In this document: positions 11,419-23,160 of the stretch, piece by piece
Layout of the letters: every line of letters begins with the position of its first letter
How positions within the stretch are numbered: the first letter of the stretch is position 1
From: Multifurca ochricompacta
Taxonomy: Eukaryota > Basidiomycota > Agaricomycetes > Russulales > Russulaceae
NCBI GenBank assembly: GCA_022496185.1
Contig: WTXG01000005.1
Span: 682,001 to 746,000 of the forward strand
Direction: 5' to 3'
DNA: 64,000 nt
Notes under the pieces: generated by a model
What the model saw: only the letters and a program-made list of their open reading frames with translations
What the model was told of the DNA's origin: nothing
Databases searched by the model: none
Program-made: the position numbers and the translations under genes

Positions 11419-11972
11419 GTCTCTAACCAGGCCTTCGTAGAGTCCGGTTTGATAGGTCAATCTAACTTTTTTTTTTTCTCGGCCTGCATCCGTATGGACC
11501 CTTATCTCTTTAGGCTTTACTTGTCATTACCCGCATTTCGGAGTAATGGACACTATTTCACTAGTATAGGCGACAGTAATTCTTGTCTATGTTGTTCCTG
11601 ATTCACCTGGAATCCCCTATCAATATTAGAATTGGTTCGCTCTCCATTTAGCTGCCCTGACTTTATTACGCGACTTGCAGTGCAGCGAGCTGGTCGCCTT
11701 GTCTGTCCCCATGTAATTCTGGAGTTGTTCCGGTCGGTTAGTGACACCTTCAGAGCTAGAGACTTCCGGTCCTCAGGGTGACACAAAGCCGGAAGCTTCA
11801 ATGTGTGACGCTCAGCTTGTTGGAAACGCAACAGCAGTGTACGGGTTCTCTTTTCAGAAAGGAAAGACAAAGGTATGATTAAGGTGTGTAATGGCATGAG
11901 TAGGCATACATGCTCGGTTCTAAGCTATTTTTGAAAATAGTTAACGCCCTAGGGGCGGGGTGTTGTTCGTCT
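11419..11972. other. Convergent intergenic region
   Basis: About 550 bases between two convergent 3' ends. A run of nine or ten T follows the first gene near 11468. A 114-codon frame on the minus strand shows no recognisable protein and is left out. Confidence 0.5.
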
Positions 11973-14502
11973 CTAGGAGCTGATAGGCGCGCTTACAGCC
12001 TCCCCAATCCCAGGACTTAGGACCAACGCCAACGCCGCGTCCTGGTACAAATCACGGACTTGTACGGATACTGGATCTACGACGTTGCGGAGAGCCGCAA
12101 GAACGGCACTGGCAGTCATCTGGAGACTCCATAGGCTGACCGTTTTAACACGGTGATTGAAATTGGCTTGGGTGACGTGGTACGCGAAAGCGTCGTAAAC
12201 TTTGATAGCGATGTCATCCATAAGACCGGCTGTGGGGATAAAGTAGATTAACTCTAACGCGTCATTATGTTCGTGTGGGTGGATACTCACTTTCCCACAT
12301 CTAGATAGTTTCATGGTAAGGCACCATCAAAGATGTAGTAACCGGCAACATACCGTCCAAGAACCATCAAAGTGTTCCAATCCCTTGACAACCCTACAAC
12401 GAACTGGGATCAGCGTACGATTGGCACTGTTGCATGGGTTCAGCACTCGCACATGCGCATCGCAAGAGATGATAACAAATCACTTCATGAAGGCCACGAT
12501 CGGCCGAATAAGTGCATTTGAACTGTAACTGAGCTCGTTAGTCCAAATGGGAACCGCCGCCTTTAAATCCCGGAACCGCAGATCAATATCAATCACAATT
12601 TTGTCTTGTTCTTGTCCTTCAACTTCACCGTGCTTTTGAGGCACAGACAGGGGCGGCTTAGCAAGCTCACGTTGACCAGGAATACGTTCTGTAACGGCTG
12701 CGACGGCTGTGGTCGCGAGAGCATCTATGAACACGTTGAGCGCGTCGGCGTCAGGGTCCCGGGGGAACTTGATGTCGAGCACAGCGTCCAATTTTCCGGA
12801 GCTGATCCAGGAGATGGGGCCTTCCTCAGTAGTCATTGCTTGGAGATGATCAATGTTAACACCGTCAATGCGGAATCGGGACTGGATTTGTCAGTCATTG
12901 GGGAAGAATGGGAAGAATGGAAAAAAGGGGAAGAGATCCTCACCATCGTGGACCATCCACCATCTTTGGCGTCCTGTTCATTTGTTCGTCCGATACTTTG
13001 CGGACGGTGCAAACTGAACAAGCAATTGTCGAACTGTCCCACGATACCTTCTGACTTTAGAAAGTCATAGAACAACCATTGCTTGCGCAACATGCCAACA
13101 TCCGCGCGGAAGATCGAGAAGGTATAGGGGCGGAAACCTCCGGGTTGATATACAGTGATGAGGACATCCTCTAGTGTAAGTGATTCGAGTTCGAAGTCCC
13201 CTGGTTGGGCTATATGACGAAACGAAGCGGGATCAAGGTCGGGAGACCAGCTAACAGAGCGACGATCTTAGATGGGTTTAGCATAAAGTATGAAACGCAG
13301 GTCGGTAACACGTACCAAGGACACCGCGCACACCCTTAACAACAGCGTCCTTCACGAGACCTTTACCATCAAGCCAGCGCCATAGGCTGAGTGTGACATC
13401 GATGCTGTCAACACTGAGGTCGAACATGGACCACTTTATGTCTTCGTCCGAATGCCGATACCTACTTCCACTGTCCTCTTCATCGTCTATCGTATGGTTG
13501 GCTGGGTGGTTGCTAACGTCGTATCCTAGTGCAGCGGCATGAGCGACCCTGCCACTTTCTCCTCCCTTGTTGGCATCGATTTTAGGTCGCCTTGTAATAT
13601 ACACACTCTTGAACGATATGCGGGAGTCCTTCCATTTGGGGACGATAGCAGACTCAAAAATTATGGTGACACCCGTTTCAGAGGTGAGATAATCGCTGAT
13701 CGCACGAGCGACGTAGGCTATACAGAACGCTGTCAGCCCAAAATAATGTCTGAGATGTAAGAGCAAATACCTTGAAGGCGGAAACTGTTCGCTACTGCAA
13801 ACACGACGGAGAAGAATGTTGTTCTAGGTAGAGAAGGATGAGCATTCAGTGGGGGGGGGATGTGTCTCGCCATGCAACTAACGTTCCAATCAAGATCCAG
13901 AGTCCTTGTCCAACCAAAAACCAGGTGACAAAGGCCGAGATGTCGTCCGCATTGAACTTATGAAAGTTACGGATAAAAAACCAACGAACACGAACGCGCA
14001 TGCGTTGAACGAAGCCATTGGCGGCGTTGAGAAAGTCGTCTCGAGAAGGTCGAGAAACATGCGGCAGTGATTGAGCGAGTCGACGGAAGAAGCGGGGATA
14101 GTTGTTATCCTGTAGATTATTGGATGGTCTATCATGAGGTAAATTATCATGGGTTGGTTGTGCAACAGGAGTAGGTTGTTGTCGATGTTCTTGAGGAGTG
14201 GTACGGGTGGATGAATGACTACGGCATGAAGGGTGGAAATGTCGAGTTAGGGAGGATATAGACAAAGAAGATAAAACGGGCCGTGGGCACGGGGACGAAG
14301 ACGGGAACGAGAATGGGTTTGGTCGAGTGAAGAAGGTGTGTATGAGAGAATAACGGTCGGAGTGAGCGAGCTGAGTAGCACGGCTAGAACTTTTCAAGAT
14401 GAGAGCACTACGTGAACCAATACGGGAGTAAAACGATGACATTAATAAAGAGACGTCACCGCCTCCGAATTCACGTTTAGGATTCACGTCCGACTCCTTC
14501 AA
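11973..14502 (-). CDS. MDM31: MDM31/MDM32-type mitochondrial inner-membrane protein
   Basis: Inner-membrane protein needed for mitochondrial shape, distribution and lipid balance. The start is either 14502 or, more in keeping with a targeting peptide, the ATG at 14442 (MSSFYSRIGSRSALILKSSS). A Ser/Arg-rich presequence leads to the family core: FFIRNFHKFNADDISAFVTW, then FLVGQGLWILIGT, joined over a short intron with a C9 run to TTFFSVVFAVANSFRLQ, two membrane segments. Later exons give YLTSETGVTIIFESAIVPKW, ISFKSVYITRRPK, SVDSIDVTLSLWRWLDGKGL, LESLTLEDVLITVYQPGGF, LFDFL-type QWLFYDFLK, then EEGPISWISSGKLDAVLDIK and DLRFRDLKAAVPIW. The end is SLWSLQMTASAVLAALRN, stop 11973. Domain order is complete and I saw no break. 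It is divergent from the Bax-inhibitor gene over about 240 bp. Confidence 0.9.
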
Positions 14503-14740
14503 GCAACACTACACCGAGCACCAAGGAGAGCAGGATAGTCGCGGTTGGGAGTTGGCGGGAGTTGGCAGGAACGCGGAGCGCGGGGCGCGGGGCGCGGATG
14601 AGGGTAAGGGTAAGTGGTCGTGGGAATTATTACACAGCTATCCGCGAGCCGGGCCGGGATAGCCACCGAGACCGCTACTGCGACTGCGACTATGCGACTA
14701 CGCTCACTCGCTTGTTTTGTAACCATCATCATTAGTACCA
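14503..14740. promoter_or_regulatory. Shared promoter region MDM31 / Bax-inhibitor gene
   Basis: About 240 bases between two divergent starts, so both core promoters must lie here. The stretch near 14575-14605 is GC-rich, with GCGGGGCGCGGGGCGCGG-like repeats. No specific factor site is claimed. Confidence 0.5.
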
Positions 14741-15905
14741 ATGAGCAATCATCCAATTCCACCACCTACTTACGGTTCCACTTCCCCTTCCCCAAGGTCC
14801 CCTAACGCTCCCCTTTATACTCCCACTAGGTATCGGGATGAACCTGGTCCCAGTGTCGGTATCTACAATCAACCAGCGCCAGGAGATCTTCCCGACGATT
14901 TCAAGGTTTGCCTGTTCTCATATTCAATTACCTAGTCGGTTTTTTTTTTGACCTTTTACAAAGTACGGTGTCACTGTCACAGAGAGTTCCATTGAGATCC
15001 GAAATGCGTTTGTTCGAAAAGTGTACACCATTCTATGTACGTCTCTCGACCTTTCTTGCACTGCGTTTTGACACGGGCTTATGCTCATACTCCCATTCTA
15101 GTTGCTCAAATCGTAGGTTTTAACCCACATATCTACTTTAGATTTTGTGTTTGATTAACGCCCACATTTCAGCTCGCTACTACCATTGTAGGCGGCTTGC
15201 TGTCTCAATCCAGGTCCGCCGTGTTTTGGGTTCAGACCCAGTGGGTACCTCTTCCGTCTCCTGTCTTTCCATGGTCTGACAAAATTATAGTATTTGGTCC
15301 TTTTATGTTCCCCTCTTCGGGACCTTTATTGTCTTGGGATTACTCTATTGGAAGCGCCACACTCATCCTCTGAACATTGGTCTTCTGGCAGTTTTCACTC
15401 TCATGGAAGCCTTCACTCTCGGGGTTGTCACTGCTTTCTACGACAACGTGATCGTCCTCCAGGCGCTGCTCATCACGACAGGTGTATTCCTTGGCCTGAC
15501 ACTTTTCACGCTACAGAGCAAGGTAAATTGTCAATTCTGTGCACCGCCACTTTCCACTGACATGCACTTTAGTATGACTTCTCTGGCATGGGGCCGTGGT
15601 TGTTTGCTGGTCTCCTCGCTTTGTGTAAGGTTTCGCCCAATACTGCCCTGAACCCTCAGTCTAATTATGTGGCAGTGATGACAGGCTTCGTCGGCGTCTT
15701 CATCCCATTCAACTCGACTCTCAATCTCATTTACGCGATTGGAGGCACCCTCCTATTCAGCGGATATATCGTCTACGACACGTACCTTATCAACAGCCGC
15801 CTTTCTCCCGATGAATACATCATGGGGGCAATCAGTCTTTATCTCGACTTCATCAACCTCTTCCTCAATATCCTTCGTCTGTTGAGCAACATGCAGGATC
15901 GTTGA
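14741..15905 (+). CDS. Bax inhibitor-1 / Lifeguard family membrane protein
   Basis: Seven-helix membrane protein of the TMBIM family; yeast BXI1/YBH3 and Lifeguard proteins belong here and affect calcium handling and cell-death responses. The N-terminus is Pro-rich (MSNHPIPPPTYGSTSPSP). After the first intron comes YGVTVTESSIEIRNAFVRKV, the family entry motif. Later exons give TIVGGLLSQSRSAVFW, FYVPLFGTFIVLGLLYW, LNIGLLAVFTLMEAFTLGVV, VIVLQALLITTGVFLGLTLF, then GVFIPFNSTLNLIYAIGG, LFSGYIVYDTYLI and YIMGAISLYLDFINLFLNIL. The last two are the C-terminal signature including the buried acidic residues of the pore region. At least six small introns. Exact location (ER, Golgi, vacuole or mitochondria) cannot be read from sequence. 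Confidence 0.92.
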
Positions 15906-16139
15906 ATCGGACTCGGGTTGATGTTTATTGCTTCCATTATGTGTGTTTCCAATCGAGCCAACTTTTTGTAAAATATTTTACGAAATGTAAATATATAAAT
16001 GTGCAGGGCAGGCCTTCATCCTGCCGATAGTCTGTTTTTCATACCGATCACCTTAAGGCATAGGGACGATCGCCGACGGTGATGAAGTTGTCACTTTATT
16101 AATCCAAAAAAGTGTATCTAACAATTGCTTTCCACCCAT

Positions 16140-17501
16140 TCAAATATCCAGCGTCAGTCCCTTGGCTGCCCATTCCTTCTCCAGTGTCAACGTAGCATCA
16201 ACGGCGGCCAAGACCATCTCCTGCCAAGAGTAGAACTCTTCCCTCTTGATCCCGAGCACCTGCTCCGTTATGTCCAAGTCTGAAACCCAACCCGTCGGTG
16301 ACCACGGAGCGTCTTTGGGGTCGACCGTGCGACCCTTAAGCTCCGGGCGCTGCTCGAGGATATATTCTACGGCTTTTGGGTAGTCGACAAACTCGCCAAG
16401 CAGCAGGCGCTTGTGCGTACGGTCCGGCAGCGGCCCGACGGAGAGGGCGCGGACGTGAGCACGCGCGACGTCACGTACATCGGCCCAGCCCAACCAACTG
16501 GAGTATTTTCCCCGTGGGGCGGGCAGTACCAACTGGTAGATATTCAAGTTGATACTGAGTGCGGACGGTCGGGAACTGGAGCGCGGAAGCTCGGGGCGAA
16601 AGGCCCACCTAGGAATGACGGGTTAACTGGCGGGGGTGGTCGCGAGACCACAATATTTCATATTAGCATCTGCTTGCCGTAGGATTTCAGAGGAACTAAG
16701 TTGGGGGGAGGAGAGGAGAACAGAGGAGAACAGGACAAGAGACAAGGGAGAATGGAGAAAGGGAGAAACACAAAACGCACAACAGGTGACGTCGGTGTCT
16801 GGGTGCGCATCCGCAAATGCCCAAAGTTCCCGTTCGGCGGCAGTTTGGCGGCGCCGTACGTGTATCCCGGGCCATACTTGCCTTCACGCGCCAACTCGAC
16901 GGAAGCAGGGTTCCAACTGTTTCTGTTGGCCTGCACGGTCGACTTGACGTCCAATACATCGAAAGCTGTGGAGATGCTGCTTGTCACGACAAATTTGCGC
17001 ACACCGGCGGCATAGCCCTGTTTGAGAACGTTGAGGGTGCCATCGACGGCGCCCGAGAGGGTTGTGTCGGTAAAAGAAGGAAGAGTGATGGTATGGCAAG
17101 GCCGGAAAACACGCACACTGATGACGACATCGGGAGGACCGGCCATTGCGAGTGGGGCGGCGACGTGCACGATTGCACCGACGCCTATGTTCGTGAACAT
17201 CCAAGACATTGTGTTGTTAAAAGAGTAACGCCCTTACCCTTGAGAGCATCAGTAAGATCACCGGTAGCTAGGTCGTCAACAGCAACAACCTCGAACTTGT
17301 GTCCGTATGATAGCCAACCCTCTTTAACAATATTTACCTTCGGGGTCCGGGCTGAGCTGAGAGGACAGTTGTTCAATTTTTGAAGGGATTGAGGTATCAC
17401 ACATACGCCCGAACTCGGTAACCAGCCTCTAATAGTTGGTGAACGACATGAGCACCTAAGAAACCGGACGCTCCGGTCACCTGAATTGAGAATGAAGACA
17501 T
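16140..17501 (-). CDS. NAD(P)-dependent epimerase/reductase (extended SDR), frameshifted
   Basis: Extended short-chain dehydrogenase like fungal ketone/aldehyde reductases and plant dihydroflavonol reductases. It starts at 17501; the first exon gives the Rossmann motif VTGASGFLGAHVVHQLLEAG. Later exons give FEVVAVDDLATGDLTDAL, VGAIVHVAAPLAMAG, DGTLNVLKQGYAAGVRKFVV, TSSISTAF and YGPGYTYGAAK, the YxxxK catalytic pair. The frame then slips by one (about 16844) before TAAERELWAFADAHPDTDV, and slips again (about 16546-16550) before NIYQLVL. Between them lies FLGGPFAPSFRAPVPDRP. The end is DITEQVLGIKREEFYSWQEM and stop 16140. Neither slip has usable splice sites. Either the gene is a recent pseudogene or the sequence lost two bases. 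Active-site residues are intact. Substrate unknown. Confidence 0.85.
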
Positions 17502-18179
17502 GGGGTCAACTACCCTTTACATGGACCAGGTGAAGAAGACAAGCCCGTCAAAATCAGACATTTCAGGATTCCTTGCGTAGTGAGAGAAGCGGTTTAAAAT
17601 GTTGTCTCACAATATATCTTAGGGTGGATATATGCCTGGGTGGTATGTATGAGCGTGCACAGGCCCATTAGTAACAACTACTACACAATCGGTAGTTAGC
17701 TCGGGTTACAGGGATAGTTTGTCAGCCTACGAAGTTTACAGGTTTCGCGAAGGCACTCATATCGCTTGTGTCTATGTCCCTGTAGCAGCTGCGCGATTTG
17801 GGCATGTCCGCATGTCCCTGAAGCGCGAATAAAGTCGACATTAAAAAAAGAATAAGAATAATATCGCTTGTACCTGTACGCATACCGGGTAAGATATCTC
17901 ATTCCGGTTCGAGGACCTGGGGACATAGATTTGGACTGATGGACTGATGGAAAGAAGCTGGAGCGCTTGACCCTGCGATATGTAATTTAAAATGTGTATT
18001 TTTTTTTGATCCAATTTTTATTCCGCGTGCAGCTTGCTAAAACAAGAGCGGTTTCAGGTGCCTCAGTAAATACATTTGAGTGAGCCATAAAGATAGTTGA
18101 ATAGGTTAAGTCACTACACATGTAGGGGACCGTCAAAAGTAATAATTAGTGAGGCTTAGTGGGATAAGCCGTTATGGTT
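17502..18179. other. Intergenic, upstream of the reductase
   Basis: About 680 bases between the reductase start and the retrotransposon remnant. A T-rich run lies near 18000-18008; on the minus strand it is an A run, but it sits about 200 bases beyond the element's last recognisable codon, so I do not claim it as the element's tail. Confidence 0.4.
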
Positions 18180-20215
18180 TAGAGTCAAATGAAGATACAT
18201 TGGTTATGGACTTGTTGTCCATCTGGTGCCGCCGGTCATCCGTGGTCTTCAGGGATGGAAGTAGGCATGGAAAGCGGGTTCGTCCCGGAGGGGGTGGATG
18301 TTGAGTTCATGGCGTAGAGCGGTGTAGGATGGGCAATGGAAAAGGACGTGTTCCATGGAATGCAGTGATGTGGCGTCACATGGGCATGTAAGTTCATCCC
18401 GGGGGGGTTTTGGCCGAAATCGTATTGTGTAGTCACTTACGAACGCATGACCGACGGCCCACCTTAGGGCTGTGGAGGCCGTGTGTCGTGAGTAGAGTGG
18501 GTCCCTATTGTTTTTGCCACCAGTGGTAGTTGCAGCAGTGAAGAGAGGGTGGTTTTTCCCGCTGGTGCGTCTGTGATGGTGTGGGTGCGGATGAAGGTGT
18601 GGTCTTGTGGACGTTTTCTCCTATCAGCGAGCCAGTCTGTGACCCAATTTTTATAGGCGCGTTTGCGTGCCTTCTCACGGCAGTACACCTCTGTGAAGAT
18701 TCCATGTACCCTTGAAAGGGGGATTGACTCTATTTTGTGCAGGGCTAGTTTGCGTGCCTCTTTCTGTGCTTCGAAGTCATGTATTTGAGGGACCCAAACC
18801 AGGTGAATGCCGAGTCCTGTATAGGTTTCAGTCAGTGCTTTCAAATTAGTTAGGATGGAAGCTAGGTAGTTAGAGTTATTTTTGTTTGCGCTGGATTGAA
18901 TTGTTTGGATGAGCGCGGCGTTTCTAAGGCAAAAGTGTAGATTCAGTGGGAGAGGCACTTCTGTGAAGAGTTCTCTCAATCATTCCATGGTTTTGGCCAA
19001 AGCGTGGAGTTCAGCGTCGTACTGGGTTAGCTCAGAGCCCAGACACCATAAGTTCGTAAGCTTGTTCGGCTTCCCATGAGTTCCCTGTTGGCCTCCTTTG
19101 TTTCAACTAGAACTGCTGCGGCAGCGACAGTTTTGCTGTCCATTCATCCGATGTTTCCGAGGCGAGTGATGATGTGTACAAGCATCTCCGTAGCTCCGTC
19201 TCGCGTGCTGATCTCGTGGATCCAGTCGCGACGGCTCTTTGGGTCAGAGGTCCCCATAAACTGGACACTGTCACCCCAGTTGAAAACTTCCCAGGGGGCG
19301 AACTTGAGGACATCAATCCTTTCTGCATTGAAGGGTATAGATTCCGCCATCTTGATCAGTGTGGAGTGTTTTGTCCTGGTTAGTTGCGGCGCAGGGAGGG
19401 GGAGGGGAGCAGCGGGTTCATCATTCTGAGGGCGTTCTGAAGTGTTAGTCCGGTCCAGACGGCGGGTAATCTGGGAATCGGCAGGTAATCTGTTGAAGCA
19501 GAGGGCAGATGTGTGAGTTAGTTTTTCCAAGTAATGACGCATAGGAAGAATGCGTAGCAGTTCGTGAAGTTCGTCTCTTGGCGCGGTGTGGAAGGCTCCT
19601 GAGATGACTTTTACTGCATGGTTCATGACCTGTTGGGTTTGCTGGACCAATCCTTTAAAGTTAGTTGCATGGCACCAGAGTTGACAACCATAGGACAGCA
19701 CAGGGAGGCAGATGGCGTTTATGACTAGGCGCCAGTTTGCCATATTGAGGCCTCGTTCCGTATTACCTAGTACTTTGAGTGCCTTGCATGATGCACGGGC
19801 ACGGTTGCACATGATTGTGACGTGCTCATCCCATTTGAGTGTGTCATTGAAGAAGAAACCTAGATAGTGGATGTTGCATTTTGGCTTTACTGTATAGTAA
19901 GTGTGCATCTGGATCAAAAAGGTACAGGGGGCGCGTGTGAGGTGCATCTCTGCGCTTTCTGAAAGTGATAAGTTTTGTCTTTTCCGGTTCAGCAAACATA
20001 CCCGCTCCTCGGAGCCACATCGCACAGAAGCGATAGCCTTCACTGAGTTTAGAGTATACCTGGTCCCAGTTCTGTCCTTCTGCAAAGATTAAGCCATCAT
20101 CTGTGTACATTTGAAGGCGAATCCCTTTGGCTGCTGTTGCAAAGAGCAGCTGGGCTGCGTACAGGGTCGAGAAATGGGGGAGACCAGTGAACCCTATGGA
20201 GTGCCTAAGGGTTGG
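18180..20215 (-). mobile_element. Decayed, 5'-truncated non-LTR (LINE) retrotransposon
   Basis: The minus strand reads the 3' half of a LINE polyprotein in broken frames. From the 5' side: the reverse-transcriptase motif GTP-stop-GSLVSPI near 20185-20205, where TAG stands for an expected Gln codon; the catalytic box MYTDDGLIFAE near 20080-20110; then YLGFFFNDTLKWDEHV and VLSYGCQLW of the thumb region. An RNase H-like segment near 19000-19150 (VAAAAVLVE, then YDAELHALAKTME) is frameshifted. The C-terminal part has VPQIHDFEAQKEARKLA, WAVGHAFVSDYTIRF and a Cys/His end CPCDATSLHSMEHVLFHCPSY near 18300-18400. The 5' half, including any endonuclease, is missing. Several frame changes and stops show it is inactive. 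The exact outer edges and target-site duplication were not found. Confidence 0.85.
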
Positions 20216-20533
20216 TTTTTCGGTTCTGAATTTTTATTGTTAGAGGAAAGAAATGTGTATGTGCATGATAACTTCTCCTGCCTCCTGCTCCTGCGTAAGG
20301 CCTCCCAGGGTGCTCAAAGCTGCTGACCCATTTAGAGACTTGAACCGACCTTTTCTGTCTTTCGCAAATGGCTGTGTCAACTTTTCACACGAGATGTTAG
20401 AGAAATTCAAACAGGTGTCATGAATATAGGTTGACATAGTGAATACATCGCAGAATAGACATAGAACGTAGTGCACGCCGCTGCATAGACAGACCGAAGC
20501 ACCTACAAGGCTGAAGGAGCAGCGGTACGAGGT

Positions 20534-20958
20534 CTAACGTGACGATCTACGCGGAGTAGATCCAGCAGGCAGTTTAGGCGGGGTCCCTTCTACATTGTCA
20601 AAACGAAAGGTCGTAGAGCCAGTGTTGGGTAAGGCTGAGGCTCGTTTATGTGCTGCCTTCACTGAGAATGCAGAAGGACTAAAACCAGAACCGTAATCAG
20701 CGTCCTTGATAAATCGCCCTAAGAGATTGAGGCCTGGTTTGAGAACGGGTCCCGTGCCCGTAGAAATTAAGGTCAATACGTCATCAACCTGACGTTTAGC
20801 AACAGCAGGGCCTGGGTAGGAGGGCTGAACGCGGGCGGTTGTAGGTGCTACTGCGGGGTCACGACGAGTCTGGTAGATGGGGGGGGATGAAGTGGGTGTG
20901 CGTTAACGAGAATTGAACTGAGGAGAAGGAAGACAGAAAGAGTGACAAGGCGAATCAT
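20534..20958 (-). CDS. Small secreted protein, unrecognised
   Basis: The ATG at 20958 opens MIRLVTLSVFLLLSSILVNA, a clear signal peptide. Reading on in the same frame meets a stop, but after a run of eight C (near 20880) the next frame gives IYQTRRDPAVAPTTARVQPS, then PAVAKRQVDDVLTLISTG and LNLLGRFIKDADYGSGFSPS, ending at 20534. One more C in the run would join the two parts into about 141 residues. An unseen intron could also join them. I recognise no family. It looks like a fungal small secreted protein but is not Cys-rich. It is divergent from the F-box gene over about 290 bp. Confidence 0.5.
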
Positions 20959-21033
20959 TGATGATAATTATAAAGTAGCTAAGAGGCAGGGCAGGATACG
21001 ATAGGAGAGGAGGGGAAGGAAGAGAAGGAAACT

Positions 21034-21095
21034 GTTGTTGTTGTTGTTGTTGTTGTTGTTGGTTCGAGGTTGGTAGTTGTTGGTTGTTGTTGTTG
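21034..21095. repeat. TTG trinucleotide microsatellite
   Basis: Nine to ten uninterrupted TTG units at about 21034-21061, followed by imperfect GTT units to 21095. It lies in the intergenic region between the small secreted gene and the F-box gene, likely promoter territory. Confidence 0.85.
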
Positions 21096-21251
21096 TAGAG
21101 TGAGCACGTGACGTAACTGGTGACCCAACTTGATATTCCTCTCTCTTTATGGTTCTATGCTTGTCCTAGGACGACACTCACCTTCCTCATTCCCCACTTC
21201 CTCCCCACCTCATCCTTTCCTTTCCTACCCAATTACTCCATAGCTAGACTC

Positions 21252-23125
21252 ATGTCGGATATTTGTCAGTTTGGCCTCGCGGAATACTTCACAGACCCTT
21301 TAAAGGTGGACAGTATCCCTACAAAGCCTATCTCCACTTCCTCGATTATATTACCCCGTCCTAGTCCCGGGTTGACGTCGCTTCCGGATGATGTTTTACT
21401 CCTCGTGATTAGTCTTATTGGCGTTGAAGATATCCTCACACTCCGAATGGTACGTGCCCGTGCCCACGATCTTGACTCGGTTCAATCAGACCCCGATCTC
21501 TGACTCCTTCATAGACATCAAAGCGCTTTTCATCCGTTACGAAGCAACGCTGGGTATGGTCAGATGTACTCAAGCATCACGTCATAGACAAGAGGTTACC
21601 CGTACCAGCCTTCATCGCTGATCTCAAGTCCTTGTCTGCCAAAGAGTTGGAGGTGCGCGTCATACATGCCTCCAGGTTCCACCGAAACTGGTCTTCCCTT
21701 CAACCCCGGTCAAGGCGAAATGTCGATTTTTATGCCAGGGAACCGATCAACGAGGAAGCTTCTTCACTTACACTGCTCGACGTCCATCCCCACCCCATTT
21801 CCCAAGTCCATTTCCCTCCTGGTTACAATGGCGAGCTTCTTATCACGGTTGAGGAAAGTCGCGTTGCCTGTTGGGAGATCCCCTTTGAAGGCTCAGAAGC
21901 GTTTCTCGTCGCGGAACGCTACCTCAATGGCAGCGTCATCGACGGGCTAGTTGTTAACGATGACCCTGATAACGAGGCCATGCTTATCGTCATGTTCTCT
22001 CGAATTGTCGGAATGTGAGCTTCCATGTTTTTAACCGTCCTCGAGCTGTCCCGGTAATCGTGCCTTTCTACTTCAAGGCCTCCCTTGTTTGAGATTAAGG
22101 CCGAAGTCTGGTCATTAGACAAGTTTCGTGGTTCTTTTACAACACTTCGATCTGAAATCTTGGCACGAAACGTGCAGCGCCGCATGTCTCCGGTTGCGCG
22201 TTTGTGCGGGGACTTGGCTCTGCTCGGGGACCCAGTAGTCCTCTGGAACTGGAAGCGCAAGGGCCCATTTTTCACAATGAGCTCCGGAAATATTCATCAC
22301 TCTCCCACAGTGAGTGACGCTATTCTCCGCCTACAAAGTTTGAGCTTACTGAAATCATTTCATTGCCAGCCCGACAGTGTTCTGGCGGTTCAACTTGTCC
22401 GGAACCATTTACTTGTCGTTCGCCAGTCGCACATACAACTATTACCAACTCCGCTATTTGACCAATCTGGGCGTGCGGTTCAGGGCGCAAGCACTTTTGG
22501 GGCTTTCCTGCATGTTCAGGATCCCGCGAGGGAGGCCGTTGTCATAGTTCATGAGATGACAGAAGAGGAGCGAGAGGCTTGGCAATTTAACCCGGTCACT
22601 ATTCTCATGCGAGTCACGGCCAACGACAGCCACACCATTCGGAAATATGATCTACTTCCTCGACCAGTCGCCTCGGCCGAACTGGGTGCGGAGAATGAAT
22701 TTTGTAACGAACAGGACGCGACGACGCGACATCTCAGGCCAACGGATAGCCCATGTACTCTTCCTGCGCGGCCTACGCAGACGATAGAGGTTCCACCCTC
22801 ATGCAGTAATCTCGTCGTTGGACGCAATGGGAAAGGGTTCTGGATGGCGACGCAGAATATGACGTGTGAACATAAGACGTTCCCTGTCCGATCATTCGTT
22901 GGCTTTGAAGCTACGAGTCATCTCATTCCAGCTCAGGACTCGCAGCCATCACAATGGCAGAATGAATTGGTGCTACACAAGAATGGATTATACAAATCAC
23001 GGGTTGGATCTGGAGAAGTTCATGAACGGAAATATCGGATACTAACATCTTGTCTCGAGGATACCGTCGGTCGAATTGCGATTGGTGGAAGGGATGGGAA
23101 AGTTCACATAATGGATTTTGCTTAA
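21252..23125 (+). CDS. F-box protein with beta-propeller-like C-terminus
   Basis: Probable substrate receptor of an SCF ubiquitin ligase. It starts at 21252 (MSDICQFGLAEYF). The F-box is near residues 40-80: LTSLPDDVLLLVISLIGVED then ILTLRM, with the second half after an intron that ends near 21517 (SKRFSSVTKQRWVW). The middle (FHRNWSSLQPRSRRNVDFYA, SLTLLDVHPHPISQVHFPPG) matches the agaricomycete F-box class with WD40-like blades. An intron at about 22015-22075 is spliced to MPPLFEIKAEVWSL. A further GTGAGT...CAG stretch at 22310-22369 is exactly 60 bases and has no stop, so it may or may not be removed. The end is GRIAIGGRDGKVHIMDFA. Its target is unknown. Confidence 0.8.
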
Positions 23126-23129
23126 TTTG

Positions 23130-23160
23130 TATTTGTTTGTTTGTTTGTTTGTTTGTTTGT
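23130..23160. repeat. TTTG tetranucleotide microsatellite
   Basis: About seven TTTG units just after the F-box stop codon, in its 3' untranslated region. Confidence 0.85.

Noticed and set aside
11553..11897. 114-codon minus-strand frame
   Set aside because: No family, no splice partners, and it lies in a convergent spacer between two well-defined 3' ends.
16817..17383. 188-codon plus-strand frame
   Set aside because: Antisense to the reductase gene, whose Rossmann and YxxxK motifs are on the minus strand.
18001..18008. A run (minus strand) as the LINE poly(A) tail
   Set aside because: It is about 200 bases beyond the last coding motif, with no flanking target-site duplication found.
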